DNA of 64,000 nt from Amyelois transitella (Eukaryota > Arthropoda > Insecta > Lepidoptera > Pyralidae). The translations under genes and the position numbers were made by a program. Where the stretch lies: the NCBI RefSeq assembly GCF_032362555.1, contig NC_083505.1:1913501-1977500 (forward strand), in the 5' to 3' direction. Shown piece after piece: positions 43,370 through 54,704 of the stretch (its first letter is position 1; the number at the start of each line of letters is the position of its first letter). Under the pieces are notes generated by a model. That model saw nothing but the letters and a program-made list of their open reading frames with translations. It was not told the DNA's origin and did not search any database.

Positions 43370-43515
43370 TTTCAAAATTGGATACAAGGTATCACTTATT
43401 GACGTCACATAACTTAAATCTAATTATAACTACTACCGCTTCCAAAGCGCATGTGTAGAAGAAGCGGCGGAACAAACTACACTGCAGCATTTTCATAGGA
43501 CGTCAATTTACAACT
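43370..43515 (-). repeat. Rep-D copy
   Basis: GAATAGATTTATTTTCAAAA, ATTGACGTCACATAAC, GAAGAAGCGGCGGAACAAAC. Mirror of 45262-45405. Confidence 0.7.
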
Positions 43516-43639
43516 ATAGATCTCTTAAATCTAAATCGTGGACGAATGCACATTGTCTACATTAAAAAACATGTATGAATGTAGATGTAGTAGAGAGTAA
43601 ACATGTCAATATCCATACTTCCAATTCAATATTTATTTA

Positions 43640-43965
43640 TTCATGTAAATACAGGAGGACATGTGAAGAAACCTGCACATTCAGCCAAGTGGATGTGTAA
43701 CCGTGAATCCAATACGAGTAAGGTTAACCTGCAAAGGTTGCGGAGGTCAGATGGGAGTCGCTTCGTGTAAAAACCTGACTCACTCATCTAGGATCCTTTG
43801 ATTTTCCTTTGAGTATGCCTTTGCATACCCAGGGTTTCTCTCCAGAGAGGTGAGGATGTTGTGACAACTTCGAAAATAGATTAGTACATGGTGGTGGTGG
43901 GATTCGAACCTGTGCCTTGCTGCATTGCGGGCATCTTACCGATTCAACCACTGACACTCTCAAAA
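43640..43965. repeat. SINE-3 body (+) facing a SINE-3 head (-)
   Basis: 43655-43862 holds AACCTGCACATTCAG, GGTTGCGGAGGTCAGATGGG and GTGTAAAAACCTGACTCA. About 43870-43965 on minus reads a tRNA-like head with GGTTCGAATCCC (B box) and TCAGTGGTTGAATCGG (A-box region). Confidence 0.7.
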
Positions 43966-43989
43966 CCTATAATAAGATTCATGGACAAA

Positions 43990-44255
43990 AGCCATGTGGT
44001 TCCCGGCATCAATGCAAAAAAGAATAGGACCACTCCATCTCTTTCCCATGGATGTCGTCAAAGGCGACTAAGGGATAGGCTTATAAACTTAGGATTCTTA
44101 TTTTGGGCGTTGGGCTAGCAACCTGTCACTATTTGAATCTTAATTCTATCATTAACCCAAACAGCTGAACGTGGCCTATACTCTTTTCAAGGCTGTTGGC
44201 TCTGTCTACACCGTCAGAGATATAGACGTATCTATATGAATGTATGTAGATATAT
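43990..44255 (+). repeat. SINE-1 copy
   Basis: GCCATGTGGTTCCCGGCATC to ATGAATGTATGTAG. Confidence 0.9.
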
Positions 44256-44309
44256 AAGATACATGGAAACGAAAGCTACTTATGTATTTATTCTTAAAAA
44301 TATTCGACT

Positions 44310-44390
44310 ATGCTACGAAATGCTACGATGTTTCAGTTTCGTAGCAGTTCGTAGCGCAGAATTATTAAAAGTAATACTTCGTAGCTACTT
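44310..44390. repeat. CGTAGC/GCTACG cluster
   Basis: GCTACG twice then CGTAGC three times within 80 bp; a mirror arrangement sits at 50028-50112. Confidence 0.5.
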
Positions 44391-44574
44391 ATTACTTCTT
44401 AGGTTTAATTTTTACCTGCTTTAATCCGTTCCCGTGGGAATCCCTCTCTTATCACTACACTCCCAAGAGAAACTAAATGGCAAATTTCAGTCTCCAACGC
44501 TTAGTAGTTTCGATTGTACGTCGTCTATCAGTCAGTCACACAATAACGTTAGAGTTTTATATGTACTGTTTTTT

Positions 44575-44960
44575 TTACATACATACATATTATCACGTTT
44601 TCATACCTAACGGGATAAACAGAGCCATTAGTCTCAAAAAGACTGAAAGGCCACGTTCAGCCATGAGCTTAAAGATGGAATTAAGATTCTAAACAGTGAC
44701 AGGTTGCTAGCCCGTCGCCTTAAAGAAGAATCTCAAATTAATTAGCCTTAGTCGCTTTTTACGACGTCCATGGAAAAAGATGGATTGGTCCTATTCTTTT
44801 TTCTATTGGTTCCAGGAAACACACGGCACGGCGCGATTATAAATACATAAAATAGAATGATTCAGCCTAACAGCTGAACGTGACCTGCCAGTCTTTCAAA
44901 ACGGCTAGCTCTGTCTACCCCGCATGGGATATAGACGTGATTATATGTATGCATGTATGA
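44575..44960. repeat. SINE-1 copies in opposite orientation
   Basis: 44575-44830 minus, full and diverged. 44855-44960 plus, 3' part with CCCCGCATGGGATATAGACG. Confidence 0.85.
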
Positions 44961-45260
44961 TTTATAACGCAAACATAATTACAGCCTTACAAACCATAAA
45001 CCGATAACGGAACATATCCATAGCATAAAATTTCCATGACAACAAAAACACATTGATAAGTGTTATCAATGCGATATTAAAAAGGAGGTTCTCAACAAAA
45101 CAACTGGAGTGGCTGTTCAGATGAGGGCCGCATGCAAAGTAAGTTAAGTGGTTACCGCTTCACAGTGACCTTGTAACGATTTAAATATATTCAATAGAAT
45201 CTTGTAACGAAAAAATAATAATATATAAAATATACATATATAAAATAGGAAATATTAAAA
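44961..45260. other. Unique stretch with GATA palindrome
   Basis: ATTGATAAGTGTTATCAAT (45052-45070) is a perfect GATA-site palindrome; further GATA cores at 45003 and 45073. Nothing else seen. Confidence 0.4.
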
Positions 45261-45261
45261 T

Positions 45262-45625
45262 TGACGTCCGATGAAAATGGTGCAGTATAGTTTGTTCCGC
45301 CGCATCTTCTACACATGCGCTTTAGAAGCGATTAGATTTAAGTGATGTGACGTCAATAAGTGATACCTTGTATCCAATTTTGAAAATAAATCTATTCTAT
45401 TCTAAAAGTCGATGTCGTAAAAGGCAACTAAGGGATAGGGTTATAAACTTGGGATTCTTCTTGTAGGCTATGGGCTAGCGACCTGTTACTATTTGGATCA
45501 CAATTATATCATTAATATAAGCCCAAAAGCTGAACGTGGCCTTTCACTTTTTTAAGTCTGTTGGCTCTGTCTAGCCCCGCAAGGGTTATAGTGACTATAA
45601 AAATATGTGTGTATGTATGTATCAA
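45262..45625 (+). repeat. Rep-D then 5'-truncated SINE-1
   Basis: 45262-45405 Rep-D (GTTTGTTCCGCCGC, GTGACGTCAATAAG, AATAAATCTATTCTATTC end). 45406-45625 SINE-1 from GATGTCGTAAAAGGC to ATGTATGTATGT. Confidence 0.8.
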
Positions 45626-45629
45626 CAGT

Positions 45630-46000
45630 ACACAGTGAGCGAAATCGGTGCCTAGCCTGGAATTAGATTATTATTGCATGCCAATCAAAAATGTCTCTTT
45701 TCATGTGCTCAAGCTGAAAACCGTTTAAAAATTACCCAAAAATAGAAACATTTTAAAACAAGCTCATGCCATAGGGGTAAATGGATATAGCCTGGGGCGA
45801 GCCTGTGACCCTGGATGTGACTAATCAGGACTCGTGTACTAAACACGAGTCCGTATTTAGGTATCCCTTTAAAAATAAATGTGACGCAGATGCGTAGCTA
45901 AAAATGTTTTCATTTAGGCATAAAAGCGTAAGTTATTTGTTTAACTGGCTGGTTTTAAAGTTAGGTAGGATTTATAAGTGACGTAGGAAAGTTTTTTTTT
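45630..46000. other. Unique stretch
   Basis: GGACTCGTGTACTAAACACGAGTCC near 45828 forms a short perfect hairpin (10-bp arms). No gene. Confidence 0.4.
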
Positions 46001-46002
46001 AT

Positions 46003-46270
46003 CATGCGTATGCCCTGTGGTTCCCGGCACCAAAACAAACAGAATAGGACCTCTCCATCTCTTTCCCATGGATGTCGTAAAAAGCGACTAAGGGATAGGC
46101 TTATAAAATTGCGATCCTTTTTTTAGGCGATGGGCTAGCAACCTGTCACTATTTGGATCTCAATTCCATCATCAAGCCGAGCAGCTGAACGTGGTCATTC
46201 AGTCTTTCGGGATTGTTGGCTCTGTCTACCCCGTAAGGGATATAGAGGTGACTATATGTATGTATGTATC
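46003..46270 (+). repeat. SINE-1 copy, full length
   Basis: CCCTGTGGTTCCCGGCACC to ATGTATGTATGTAT. Confidence 0.9.
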
Positions 46271-46289
46271 ATGCGCGTATGCGCTGTGT

Positions 46290-46445
46290 TTTGGAATTCC
46301 TTCTCCGCATCTCTCCTCCCCGATATATACAACTTGGGGATTTTTAAGGCAAGAGTGAATAGGCACTATTTGAGCTTGCGTGCATTACCTTAAGGGTCAT
46401 CTTGATTACCACCAGGCAGATTGAGGTCAAAGACCCTCAAATTAT
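46290..46445 (+). pseudogene. LINE polyprotein C-terminal remnant
   Basis: Broken frame reading DIYNLGIFKARVNRHYLS-like sequence, the (Y/F)NL..FK.RVNR pattern found near the C-terminus of Jockey/CR1-type LINE proteins. Contains stops. Confidence 0.45.
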
Positions 46446-46644
46446 CATAGAAAATACCCCTAATATTTCGTTTTTTTTTTTTGGTGTATGACTGCACCTC
46501 TATGAGTTCGATCACCCGATTTCTACAATCGAAGCTTCGAATCGAGACCAGAAACATATAATCTTTTTAAAATTGAAATCGCATTCGTGTCGGTACATTC
46601 GTTTAACTTCTACGATGTGAAAAATGGGTTATTTGCTCATAGGG

Positions 46645-46880
46645 TGTAGCGGGAGTGAGGATTCGGCTCGACCGCCACCAAAGGGAAAATCTTCCGCCAG
46701 GCTAGGTGTTATGCCTGGGGAACCGCGGCTCCGACGATGTTGTGTCGGAGGTTGTATATATGCTCCAATCCATGAAATCTTTGCTTGCGCGATTTAGATT
46801 TTTCGCTGTTTTTGACTGATAGCGTAGCGTGATTTTATTTTTTTATTGTTGTGACGTGTGTCGTCGACATGTCGTCACAC
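46645..46880 (-). repeat. Solo LTR of the CsRn1-type element
   Basis: Shares GGCTCGACCGCCACCAAAGG and TAGGTGTTATGCCTGGGGAA with the LTRs at 21.4-22.4 kb. Flanked by AGGG at 46641-46644 and 46881-46884 (4-bp TSD). Diverged in the right half, so older. Confidence 0.8.
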
Positions 46881-47014
46881 AGGGTTTTTAATAACCTCAA
46901 CCACTTACCTAAAAACATACATATCATCCTTTGCGGGGTAGACAGAGTCGGCAATCTCTTGAAACCATACCAGACTAACCCATCTTGTATAAGGTAAGTC
47001 ACACTGTGTTCTTA

Positions 47015-47110
47015 CACAAAGCGACTCTCGCCTGAACTCCGCAACATGCCTGAATGTGCAGGTTTCCTCGTGATGTTCTCATCACGGTAAGATCATTCAT
47101 TTAAATGACC
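47015..47110 (-). repeat. SINE-3 body fragment
   Basis: ACAAAGCGACTCTCGCC, CTCCGCAAC, TGCAGGTTTCCTCGTGATG. Confidence 0.6.
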
Positions 47111-47160
47111 ATCCAAAACAAACTTTCACTTCGAGACGTTCGATTGCAATGTCGTAAGCC

Positions 47161-47211
47161 GTTATCAATGTAGTGATAACGGAACGATATCTTATCAGCG
47201 TTATCACGTGA
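47161..47211. promoter_or_regulatory. GATA cluster plus TCACGTGA E-box
   Basis: Five GATA cores in about 45 bp (GTTATC, TGATAAC, CGATATC, CTTATC, GTTATC) running into TCACGTGA (47204-47211). Candidate enhancer; not in a known repeat. Confidence 0.35.
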
Positions 47212-47484
47212 CGCTGTTGACAATATACGGATGCCGGCACGGGCTGGGGGCGTGATGGAAAAATTAGCCGATTTAAATTTGATAACGTATGACTTGACAC
47301 ATTGTTATTGTATAGAATTGTATTAATTTAGTTTTGCCTTTAAATTCGTAAACTTTAAAAATCCATTGTTATATCTACTAATTATTTTAACCAATAATTT
47401 AAATATTTGTTTGTTTGTTTGTTTTCTTTTCACGTCAATAAAAAGAAAATAATGAATATGAATTAAGCAAGAGTTATATGTAAG

Positions 47485-47780
47485 GATCCCGGCATTGGAA
47501 AGAAGTAGTTTCTGCCTACCCCTACGGGAATAGGCGTGATCATATGTTTCTAATAAATTACAAAAGAACAGTGTCGTGTGGTACCCCCCACTTTAGAATT
47601 GGACCACTCCATCTCTTCCCACGGATGTCGTGAAAGGCGACTTAGGGATAGTAAAATAAACTTTGGATTTTTTTTGGTGATGGGCTAGCAACCTGTCACT
47701 ATTTGAATCTTAAAAAAATCTCTGAGCTACTGTTGGCTTTGTCTACTCAAAAAGGGATAAAGACGTGAAAATAATAAAAA
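47485..47780 (+). repeat. LINE-L tail and decayed SINE-1
   Basis: 47485-47552: GGATCCCGGCATTGGAAAG to TACGGGAATAGGCGTG. 47572-47780: GTGTCGTGTGGTACCC to GGGATAAAGACGTG. Confidence 0.65.
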
Positions 47781-48171
47781 ATGTCTAGGTTGTAATTAGA
47801 TATTAGTAATCATTTTTGTACACCTGTCGCAATGTATTGTCTAAATAATATAGTTACATTGAAACCATGTGCAGTATGTCAACTCAGCGAATTCCGTCAA
47901 TTTCAACAGTGAGTTAATTGATAAGTCAGTCACCTTTTCCTTTAACATAAAAAACTTGCATGCTCTTAAATTATTTCTTGCCATTTTTTACGTTTCATGC
48001 GATATCTTAATGTGGTTTCAGAGCTTTCGGCGTGTTTAAGGTTATCAATTAAGGTCTTATACTGTTTGCAATAGTTCATTCATAAAAAACATATACGCTT
48101 GTCTTATTACACATAAAATTTGTTATTAAAATCTGTGATTATGCGCCTATGAGTGAGATCTAAGATTGTGT

Positions 48172-48650
48172 AAGTCAGGTTTTTGCAGGGGAGCCTAACC
48201 CATAAATAAGTACCATCTAGTCCCTTGAATACGTAGGTTCCCTACCCGTTACTATGTTTTCCCCCAATGTTAGAGAATCAGTTAGCGATCAAACTAATGT
48301 GCGTAACTCTAAAGTCCTTGGTACCTTTTAAGTATCACACTTTTGCCCGAGCAGCTGAATTGTTTTGCAAACGTCAATGTTAATCATAGGGCCGTACAAC
48401 TGAACGTGGCCTTTCGGTCTTTTCGAGACTGTTGGCTCTGTCTACCCCGCAAATCATATAGACGTAACTACATCTATGTAGACTTCGTAAATTTGGAATT
48501 CTTCTTTCGATATTTATATAAAAGGCGATAGGCTGGCAACTTGACAACAAAGCCAAATAGCTGAACGTGGCCTGTCAGTCTTCACATGACTGTTGGCTCT
48601 GTCTTCCCCGCAAGGGATATAGACGTTATTATATATATATGTATCATCAG
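48172..48650. repeat. SINE-3 fragment and two SINE-1 tails
   Basis: 48172-48345 SINE-3 body remnant. 48385-48482 and 48525-48650 are SINE-1 3' ends on +. The 47790-48165 stretch before them is unique. Confidence 0.6.
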
Positions 48651-48939
48651 TTAAACGATCTGTGAATGTTAATAAATATGGCCGACACTCATTTACCACT
48701 CGATTCCCGCGTGTACCGTGGGAGCGGCGATATCTTATCGCATTTAGATTATTCACAACGCGAATAACACTGTTCTGATAAAAAAGAGGCAATAAAACGT
48801 TAAATACACGTATGTCTCGTTTTTATCCTTTACGGAGTAGATAGAGCCATGTCACAAGGCAAGGCAGCTTTGACAATATTTAACTTACTTCGTGGCTAAC
48901 TCGATCTGTGTTAGCTGTCCCATATATATTTATTTATTA

Positions 48940-49162
48940 CTAGAGGCCGCCCGCGATTTCGTCCGCGTGGAAACCCAATCATAACGTTACAATGAATATA
49001 GCGGAAACTCCGGGATAAAAATTAGGCTTTATGTTATTCTGGTTCTTCAGCTACCTACATACCAAATTTCATCGTAATCGATTCTGTAGTTTTTGCGTGA
49101 AAGAGTAACAAACATCCATACTGACATACTCACAAATTTTCGCATTTATAATATTAGTAAGA
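48940..49162 (-). mobile_element. Hel-A copy
   Basis: CTAG at 48940-48943 after A; other end TTAGTAAGA before T. CATACTGACATACTCACAAA shows the longer subfamily, like 61723-62117. Confidence 0.75.
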
Positions 49163-49194
49163 TATGGTCCGAAGTGAGTTAGTTTTTCCTGCAA

Positions 49195-49322
49195 AGGTGA
49201 CGAAGGTATGACGGGAATCGAATGCAAAGAGTTTAAATGTGCATCAAACGAAACAAGTTGCCATGATCTCTGTCTACCCCTCGGGGAAAGAGGCGAGGAT
49301 TCTATTCTATATACGTATGTTG
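49195..49322 (+). repeat. Decayed LINE-L tail
   Basis: TGCCATGATCTCTGTCTACC and TCGGGGAAAGAGGCGAGGATT, with losses upstream. Confidence 0.55.
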
Positions 49323-49329
49323 AAAACCA

Positions 49330-50000
49330 GAAATATCGACATTTCAGTGCTTCTAATATAAGAACTAGGTATTCCCAAAGAATAAAGGTTAAACCACCCT
49401 GACGTCACAAGAATGATAAAAAAATCCATGTAACGGGTTATCATTCACAATTTTATCGGAATTTCGCACGATATTTATAATTCACGAGGAAATTCTTGAA
49501 CTGCCCTTTGCCAACAAACGATTATCGACACAGAGCACTGCACTACAACTATTTATTTTGTAAAAGTAAGATATAGAAAACGGTTATCAAAAAAAAAATA
49601 CGTATTAGTTTTACAGATTTACTTATCGTTCAAGGTTTACGTAGACTTCGGAAAAATTTAGTTTTTTTATTATTTCTATCAATTGCTTTAAAAACTACTA
49701 AACCGATTACCTATGATACCCGTAAAACTTGAATATCATATCATAAACTAGAGATTTACTTGGATTTGGCCGGTATGCATTTTTCACACATACAAATAAT
49801 TAATTTTTGCTCGAATTCGGAATAAAAGAACTCACTCGTCGAATGTCGAAACTTTATACTAATTCAATTAAAAATGTCACGCTTTTGATAAAATTTTATA
49901 GAAATTTAGCTAATATCAGAATTGCACACAGGCTACAATAATTTTTTAATGCGAGCGAGTCCGTGAGGTAATTCTAGTCATTAATAATTCAGAGTATCTA
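49330..50000. other. Unique stretch with CRE
   Basis: TGACGTCA at 49400-49407. AAAACTACTAAACCGATTACC near 49691 suggests a decayed Helitron-like copy. No gene. Confidence 0.4.
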
Positions 50001-50154
50001 TAGTGGGTGTAAAAAGACATTCACCAACCTCGTAGCAAATTGTGACTATCGTAGCAGGCGCCTTCTCATGATCCCACACGCAACGGCTACGAACTGCTAC
50101 GACCGCTACGAGATAATATCACACTTTTTACTTAATTATCTAGTTTCTTTATTG

Positions 50155-50285
50155 TTCGCCGGTTGACTGGAAGAGATCCCTTCATGGGATAAGTCCGACA
50201 TTGCGTGTGATTTTTTTCTTTTATAACTATGTAAGTACTATTTCTTGTGACTGTGCAATGAAGATATTACAAACAAACACCCACA
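50155..50285 (+). repeat. LINE-E 3' end
   Basis: GCCGGTTGACTGGAAGAGATC, GATAAGTCCGACATTGC, GCAATGAAGATATTAC, then a CAAAC tail. Sense counterpart of 11885-12018. Confidence 0.7.
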
Positions 50286-50396
50286 GTATTTTTATTTATT
50301 TATCGATACTTCGAATAATAAACAGTGAAATTAAATAATTAGGTATTAATAAATTTAAATAATTTATAGTTTAAAGTTTATTTTTAGTTTGAAGTT

Positions 50397-50800
50397 CAGT
50401 TTCCCTCCGGGAAAGATCGTGATTTTATATAAGTATGTGCCTTGTGATTCCCTGCACTAATAGAAAAAAGAATATGACCACTCCATCTCTTTCCCCGTGG
50501 ATGTCGTAAAAGGCGAGTAAAAGAAAAGCTTGCTTGCAAGGGATATACATACATACATATGGTCACGTCTATGTCCCTTGTGGGATAGATAGAGCCATCA
50601 GTCTTGAAAAGACTGAATGGCCACGTTCAGCTATTTGGCTTAATGATAGAATTGAGATTCAAACAGTGACAGGTTGCTAGCCCATCGCCTAAAAAAGAAT
50701 CCCAAGTTTGTGAGCCTATCCCTTAGTCGCCTTTTACGACATCCATGGGAAAGAGAGGGACAAGAAGATGGCAAGGGATATAGACGTGTTTATATGTATG
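50397..50800. repeat. Nested LINE-L and SINE-1 pieces
   Basis: 50397-50438 LINE-L tail (CCCTCCGGGAAAGATCG). 50440-50540 SINE-1 5' half (+). 50545-50762 complete minus SINE-1 placed inside it. 50770-50810 the rest of the + tail (GCAAGGGATATAGACGTG). Confidence 0.8.
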
Positions 50801-51048
50801 TGAGTATGTATAAATTTTGAGATCCTTGAAAGTGACGTCGCCAAGGACATGCGTACGTGACGGGCTGCCCGTGCGCAGCATTATCTATAGTTATTTTCCT
50901 GCGCAGAGACCTCGATAAAAGACAAAACATAGACAACCTTGATTGATGGCCAAACTATTGTTTTAAGGAAACAGATATTTGTTTACATATGATGTTTGTA
51001 TTAATAATATATATATATATAAATAATATAACTTTGCGTCTATAATAA

Positions 51049-51425
51049 ATTTAAATCCCATCTCGGCCATGTACCAACGGCTATTTCAAAGTTATGAGTA
51101 CATTAGTTTGAATACTAACCGATGCTGTTACGGTGAGGGAAAACGAGAGGAAATCTGCCGTTCAGGCAACTGGACGTGTAACCATATGATCCAATAAGGG
51201 TTAGGTTTACCTGCAAAATTTGCGGAGGTCAGATGGGAGTCGCTTCGTGTAAAAACTTACATTGTGCCGGGTGGTTCCCGTTATCGATAAAAAAATGGGA
51301 TTTGGATTCTTCTTTTAGGCGATAGGTTAGCAATCTTAACGTGGCCCTTTCAGGCTTTCAAGACAGCTGGCTCTGTCTACCCCGCAAGGTATATAGACGT
51401 GATTATATGTATATACGTATGTACC
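51049..51425 (+). repeat. SINE-3 body then SINE-1
   Basis: 51049-51268: ATCTCGGCCATGTACCAACG, TAGTTTGAATACTAACCGATG, GCGGAGGTCAGATGGGAGTC. 51270-51425: SINE-1 with a large internal loss. Confidence 0.75.
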
Positions 51426-51524
51426 TTACATTGCTTTTGGGGTTATATTTTACTGTATACCATATTTCCAGTAGAATTTTTAACATTTCACATTTTTATG
51501 CAGATAAAATGATCATCAATTGAC

Positions 51525-51625
51525 CGCGTGATGTGACCGAATGACGCGTCATCGTCTGACGACGGCGCTCCGATGCGTCACGCCTGTCACTAATTGACGC
51601 GGGCTGACGAATTTTTGTCATTTTT
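51525..51625. promoter_or_regulatory. GC-rich island packed with TGACG half-sites
   Basis: Unique block with repeated TGACG/CGTCA motifs (TGACGCGTCATCGTCTGACG, GCGTCACGCC, TTGACGC, CTGACG). Candidate CREB/ATF- or bZIP-responsive element. Confidence 0.35.
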
Positions 51626-51814
51626 ACGTGGATTTCGTCATTACTTAGCGTAACTGTATTATATCATATAATCTCTATTGTACCGGAAAAAGAACGGTCA
51701 CAGACGCAAAGTATATACGAAAGGAAGACTTTTTTTTTCGTGTTTTGTAAACATTTTCTTATACTGACTACCTTATCCACTAATTAAAAAAAATACTTAT
51801 TTATTTAATAATTT

Positions 51815-52240
51815 TTATTAATTTAAACTTTATTGTGCTAAGTACAAATGTATAGCACAATTGGCGGACTTGATGCTAGAAGCATTATCTACCAGTCAAC
51901 CATTCGCTCTGACAGAGAACTTATGTATGTGGGGTCAATCACCTTACAAATAATCAATCACTTTACAAATAATTGTGCCGTGTGGTTCCAGCACCAATAG
52001 AAAAAACAAAAGAACTACCCCATCTCTCTCCCATGGATGTCGTAAAAGGCGACTAAGGGATAGGCTTATTAACTTGGGAATCTTATTTATGCGACGGGCA
52101 GCAACCTGTCACTATATGAATATCAATCCTATCATAAACCCAAACAGCTGAACGTGGCCTATCACTTTTTTCAAGACTTTCGGCTCCGTCCACCCCGCAA
52201 GGGAAATAGACGTAATTTTATTTATGTATGTACATATGTA
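51815..52240. repeat. LINE-E (-) and SINE-1 (+)
   Basis: 51815-51912 LINE-E antisense (TTGGCGGACTTGATGC). 51974-52240 full SINE-1 (GTGCCGTGTGGTTCCAGC to ATGTATGTACATATG). Confidence 0.8.
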
Positions 52241-52527
52241 AACAATTACTCCGTTTTAGATTTCAACAAACCAAGCAAAACAAAACCCAACCCAATGTAA
52301 AATAAAACATAATCAATTTTCAGCTTTTCACGAACAGAATTTCCGTATGTTTGCGTCACCTAATTGGACGGAAGATTTTTTTGCATTACATTGACTGTAG
52401 GTAATAAAGCAATGATACTTAACATTTTTAATCTGTTAAATAAGTGTTAATCTAATATCTTACGATATGAGATTAACACTTATGGACGTGTGGTGTTCAA
52501 AGTTCAAAGTGAAATTATGTGATACAA

Positions 52528-52780
52528 GCTGTGCCTGAGACTTCGTCCGCGTGGAATAGTTATTTTGGACATCATTGAAGCCCTCGAGGATGAATAATTT
52601 TCCCTGATTTTTTTCGCATTTTCCATTATTTGCTCCTTATAGTTGCAGCGTAATGTTATATAGCCTAAAGCCTTCCTCGATAAATGGTCTATTCAACAAA
52701 AATAATTTTTCGAACCATTAGTTCCTGAGATTAGCGCGTTCAAACAAACAAACTCTTCAGCTTTATAATATTAGTATAGA
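52528..52780 (-). mobile_element. Hel-B copy
   Basis: AAGCTGTGCCTGAGACTTCG to TTAGTATAGA before T; the CTAG end has decayed to CAAG. Confidence 0.7.
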
Positions 52781-52910
52781 TTAAACTGATGGCTGTTCGT
52801 GGACCTTGCACTTTTGTTGTGATACTGCAATTAAATGGCAAATAGATACAGTTGGATTGTAAAATATCTAGATTTATAAAGATGAATAAAATATATGTAT
52901 ATCTACTTAA

Positions 52911-53440
52911 AATTACGCCTCTTTCCCGGAGGGATAGTCAAAAACTACATCTTTCCATTTGCCGCGAACCTGGCATATTTATTTATTTATTTATTCTGTA
53001 TTGTAACAATCACAATTAGTAAATTACAATATGCGGACTTAATGCTAATGCATTGTCTAACAGTCTATGTACCATTGGGTAAGCAGAAAGCATACATACA
53101 TACATATACATACATTTACGTATACGGGGTAGACAGAGCCAACAATCTTGAAAAGACTGATAGGCCACGTTCGACTGTTTGGCTTGATGGTAAAGGTTGC
53201 TAGCCCAGCCAAGCGTATCCCTCAGTCGCCTTTAGCGAAAGCGCAACTTTTGGGAAAGAGATGGAATGTTTTTATTCTTTTTTCTATTTGTGCCAGGAAC
53301 CACACGGTTTTAGTAAATTAGGAGATATTTTTGGTAATTTTATTATAATTTATTGTGCATTTACATTTTCTTAAGTACAGTAGGCGGACTTAATGCTTAT
53401 AGCCTACCATTTGAATCTAGAATATCATCATTCGAATGTA
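52911..53440. repeat. LINE-L, LINE-E, SINE-1, LINE-E in series
   Basis: 52911-52972 LINE-L tail (-). 52975-53085 LINE-E (-, ATGCGGACTTAATGC). 53088-53310 SINE-1 (-) with losses. 53335-53440 LINE-E (-, AGGCGGACTTAATGC). The two LINE-E tails flank the SINE. Confidence 0.65.
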
Positions 53441-53444
53441 GAAC

Positions 53445-53800
53445 TTTTACCAGTCTTGCACAACGAACAAAAAACTAAATTTACGTAAATAACATTTCAA
53501 ATAAAGGATATAGATACATAAATCATGCGAACGATGCGTGTGCGCTGTTTATCGACAACTTTGCGTAACATTTTTAAAGAAACAGTCATCATAACAAAAC
53601 TTATCTGATACAAAGAGACACTATCTGCACTGAATTAATGCCAATTCACACAAAGACATATTTAATTGCTTCCAAATTAGATAAGACTGCTTCATTTTCA
53701 TTGATTTAATAATTTGGCACATAAAAAGCCTACCCACACTACTTACATGTTATTTAATTAACGTGTAAAAAATTAACCTTTGCTTCAATACATACTAATT
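53445..53800. other. AT-rich unique stretch
   Basis: Nothing recognised. Confidence 0.4.
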
Positions 53801-53804
53801 ATAT

Positions 53805-54064
53805 ACATACATACATATCATCACGTTTATATCACTTGCGGGGTAGACAGAACCAACAGTCTTGAAAAGACTGAATGGCCACGTTCAGCTATTATGCTTA
53901 GTGATAGAATTGAGATTCAAATAGTGACAGGTTGCTAGCCCATCGCCTAAAAGAGGAATCCCAAGTTTATAAGCCTAACCCTTAGTCGCCTTTTACGACA
54001 TCCATGGGAAAGAGATGGAGTGGTCCTATTCTTTTTGTAATGGTGCCGGGAACCACACGGCACT
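53805..54064 (-). repeat. SINE-1 copy, full length
   Basis: ACATACATACATATCATCAC to GTGCCGGGAACCACACGGCAC. TAATTATAT occurs at both edges (about 53797 and 54066), a probable TSD. Confidence 0.9.
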
Positions 54065-54067
54065 ATA

Positions 54068-54360
54068 ATTATATTCCTGGCTTTAGTCCTGGTTGCGTCC
54101 TTACTTGTCTGGGAAGAAGCCTGAGAATCCGCTGGTAATTATGATCACTGAATCTCAATTTTACATTAAGCCAAACAGCTGAACGTGGCCAAATCAATCT
54201 TTTCTAAAGTGTTGGCTCTGACTACCCCGCAAGTACATGAATAAATATATAATTATGTATTACACGAAGGGACTTTCGTCATCCCGTTGTCTGAATGTGC
54301 AGGTTTCCTCACGATATTGTCACTCACTCTCAAAGCATTGGTAAGCGCATTCAAACTAGT
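54068..54360 (-). repeat. SINE-3 body split by SINE-1 tail
   Basis: CCTGGCTTTAGTCCTGGTTGC, then a SINE-1 3' part (54150-54250), then TGCAGGTTTCCTCACGATA. Confidence 0.65.
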
Positions 54361-54403
54361 ATATAGTAATAGAATCACTAAATTTTTTTTAAATAGATTA
54401 TTT

Positions 54404-54573
54404 AATAAGTATTTCTACCAATGGTGTGTTCTTTTCCAGAGTTTATTTGAAACACTAGTTAAAAGACTAGTAGGTAAATACCAAAAATAATAAGTATTTC
54501 TACCAACGATGCTCTTTTCTAGAGTTTATTTGAAACACTAGTTAAAAGACTAGTAGGTAAATACCAAAAATAC
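54404..54573. repeat. 85-bp tandem duplication
   Basis: 54404-54488 and 54489-54573 share AATAAGTATTTCTACCAA and the palindrome-like ACTAGTTAAAAGACTAGT; about 95% alike. Confidence 0.9.
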
Positions 54574-54704
54574 CACCTTATCCCGGCCCACCTCTTGAAA
54601 ATTGCAGTGCGCCGCATTCTCCCAACTCCCTACAATTAAACTTTGACCTTTGTCTGCTGCATAACAACATACCTTTCTCTAGAATGTATAAAAAGCTTGC
54701 ATCA

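Noticed and set aside
43888-43965. tRNA on the minus strand near 43.9 kb
   Set aside because: A B box and a loose A box only; it is the head of SINE-3.
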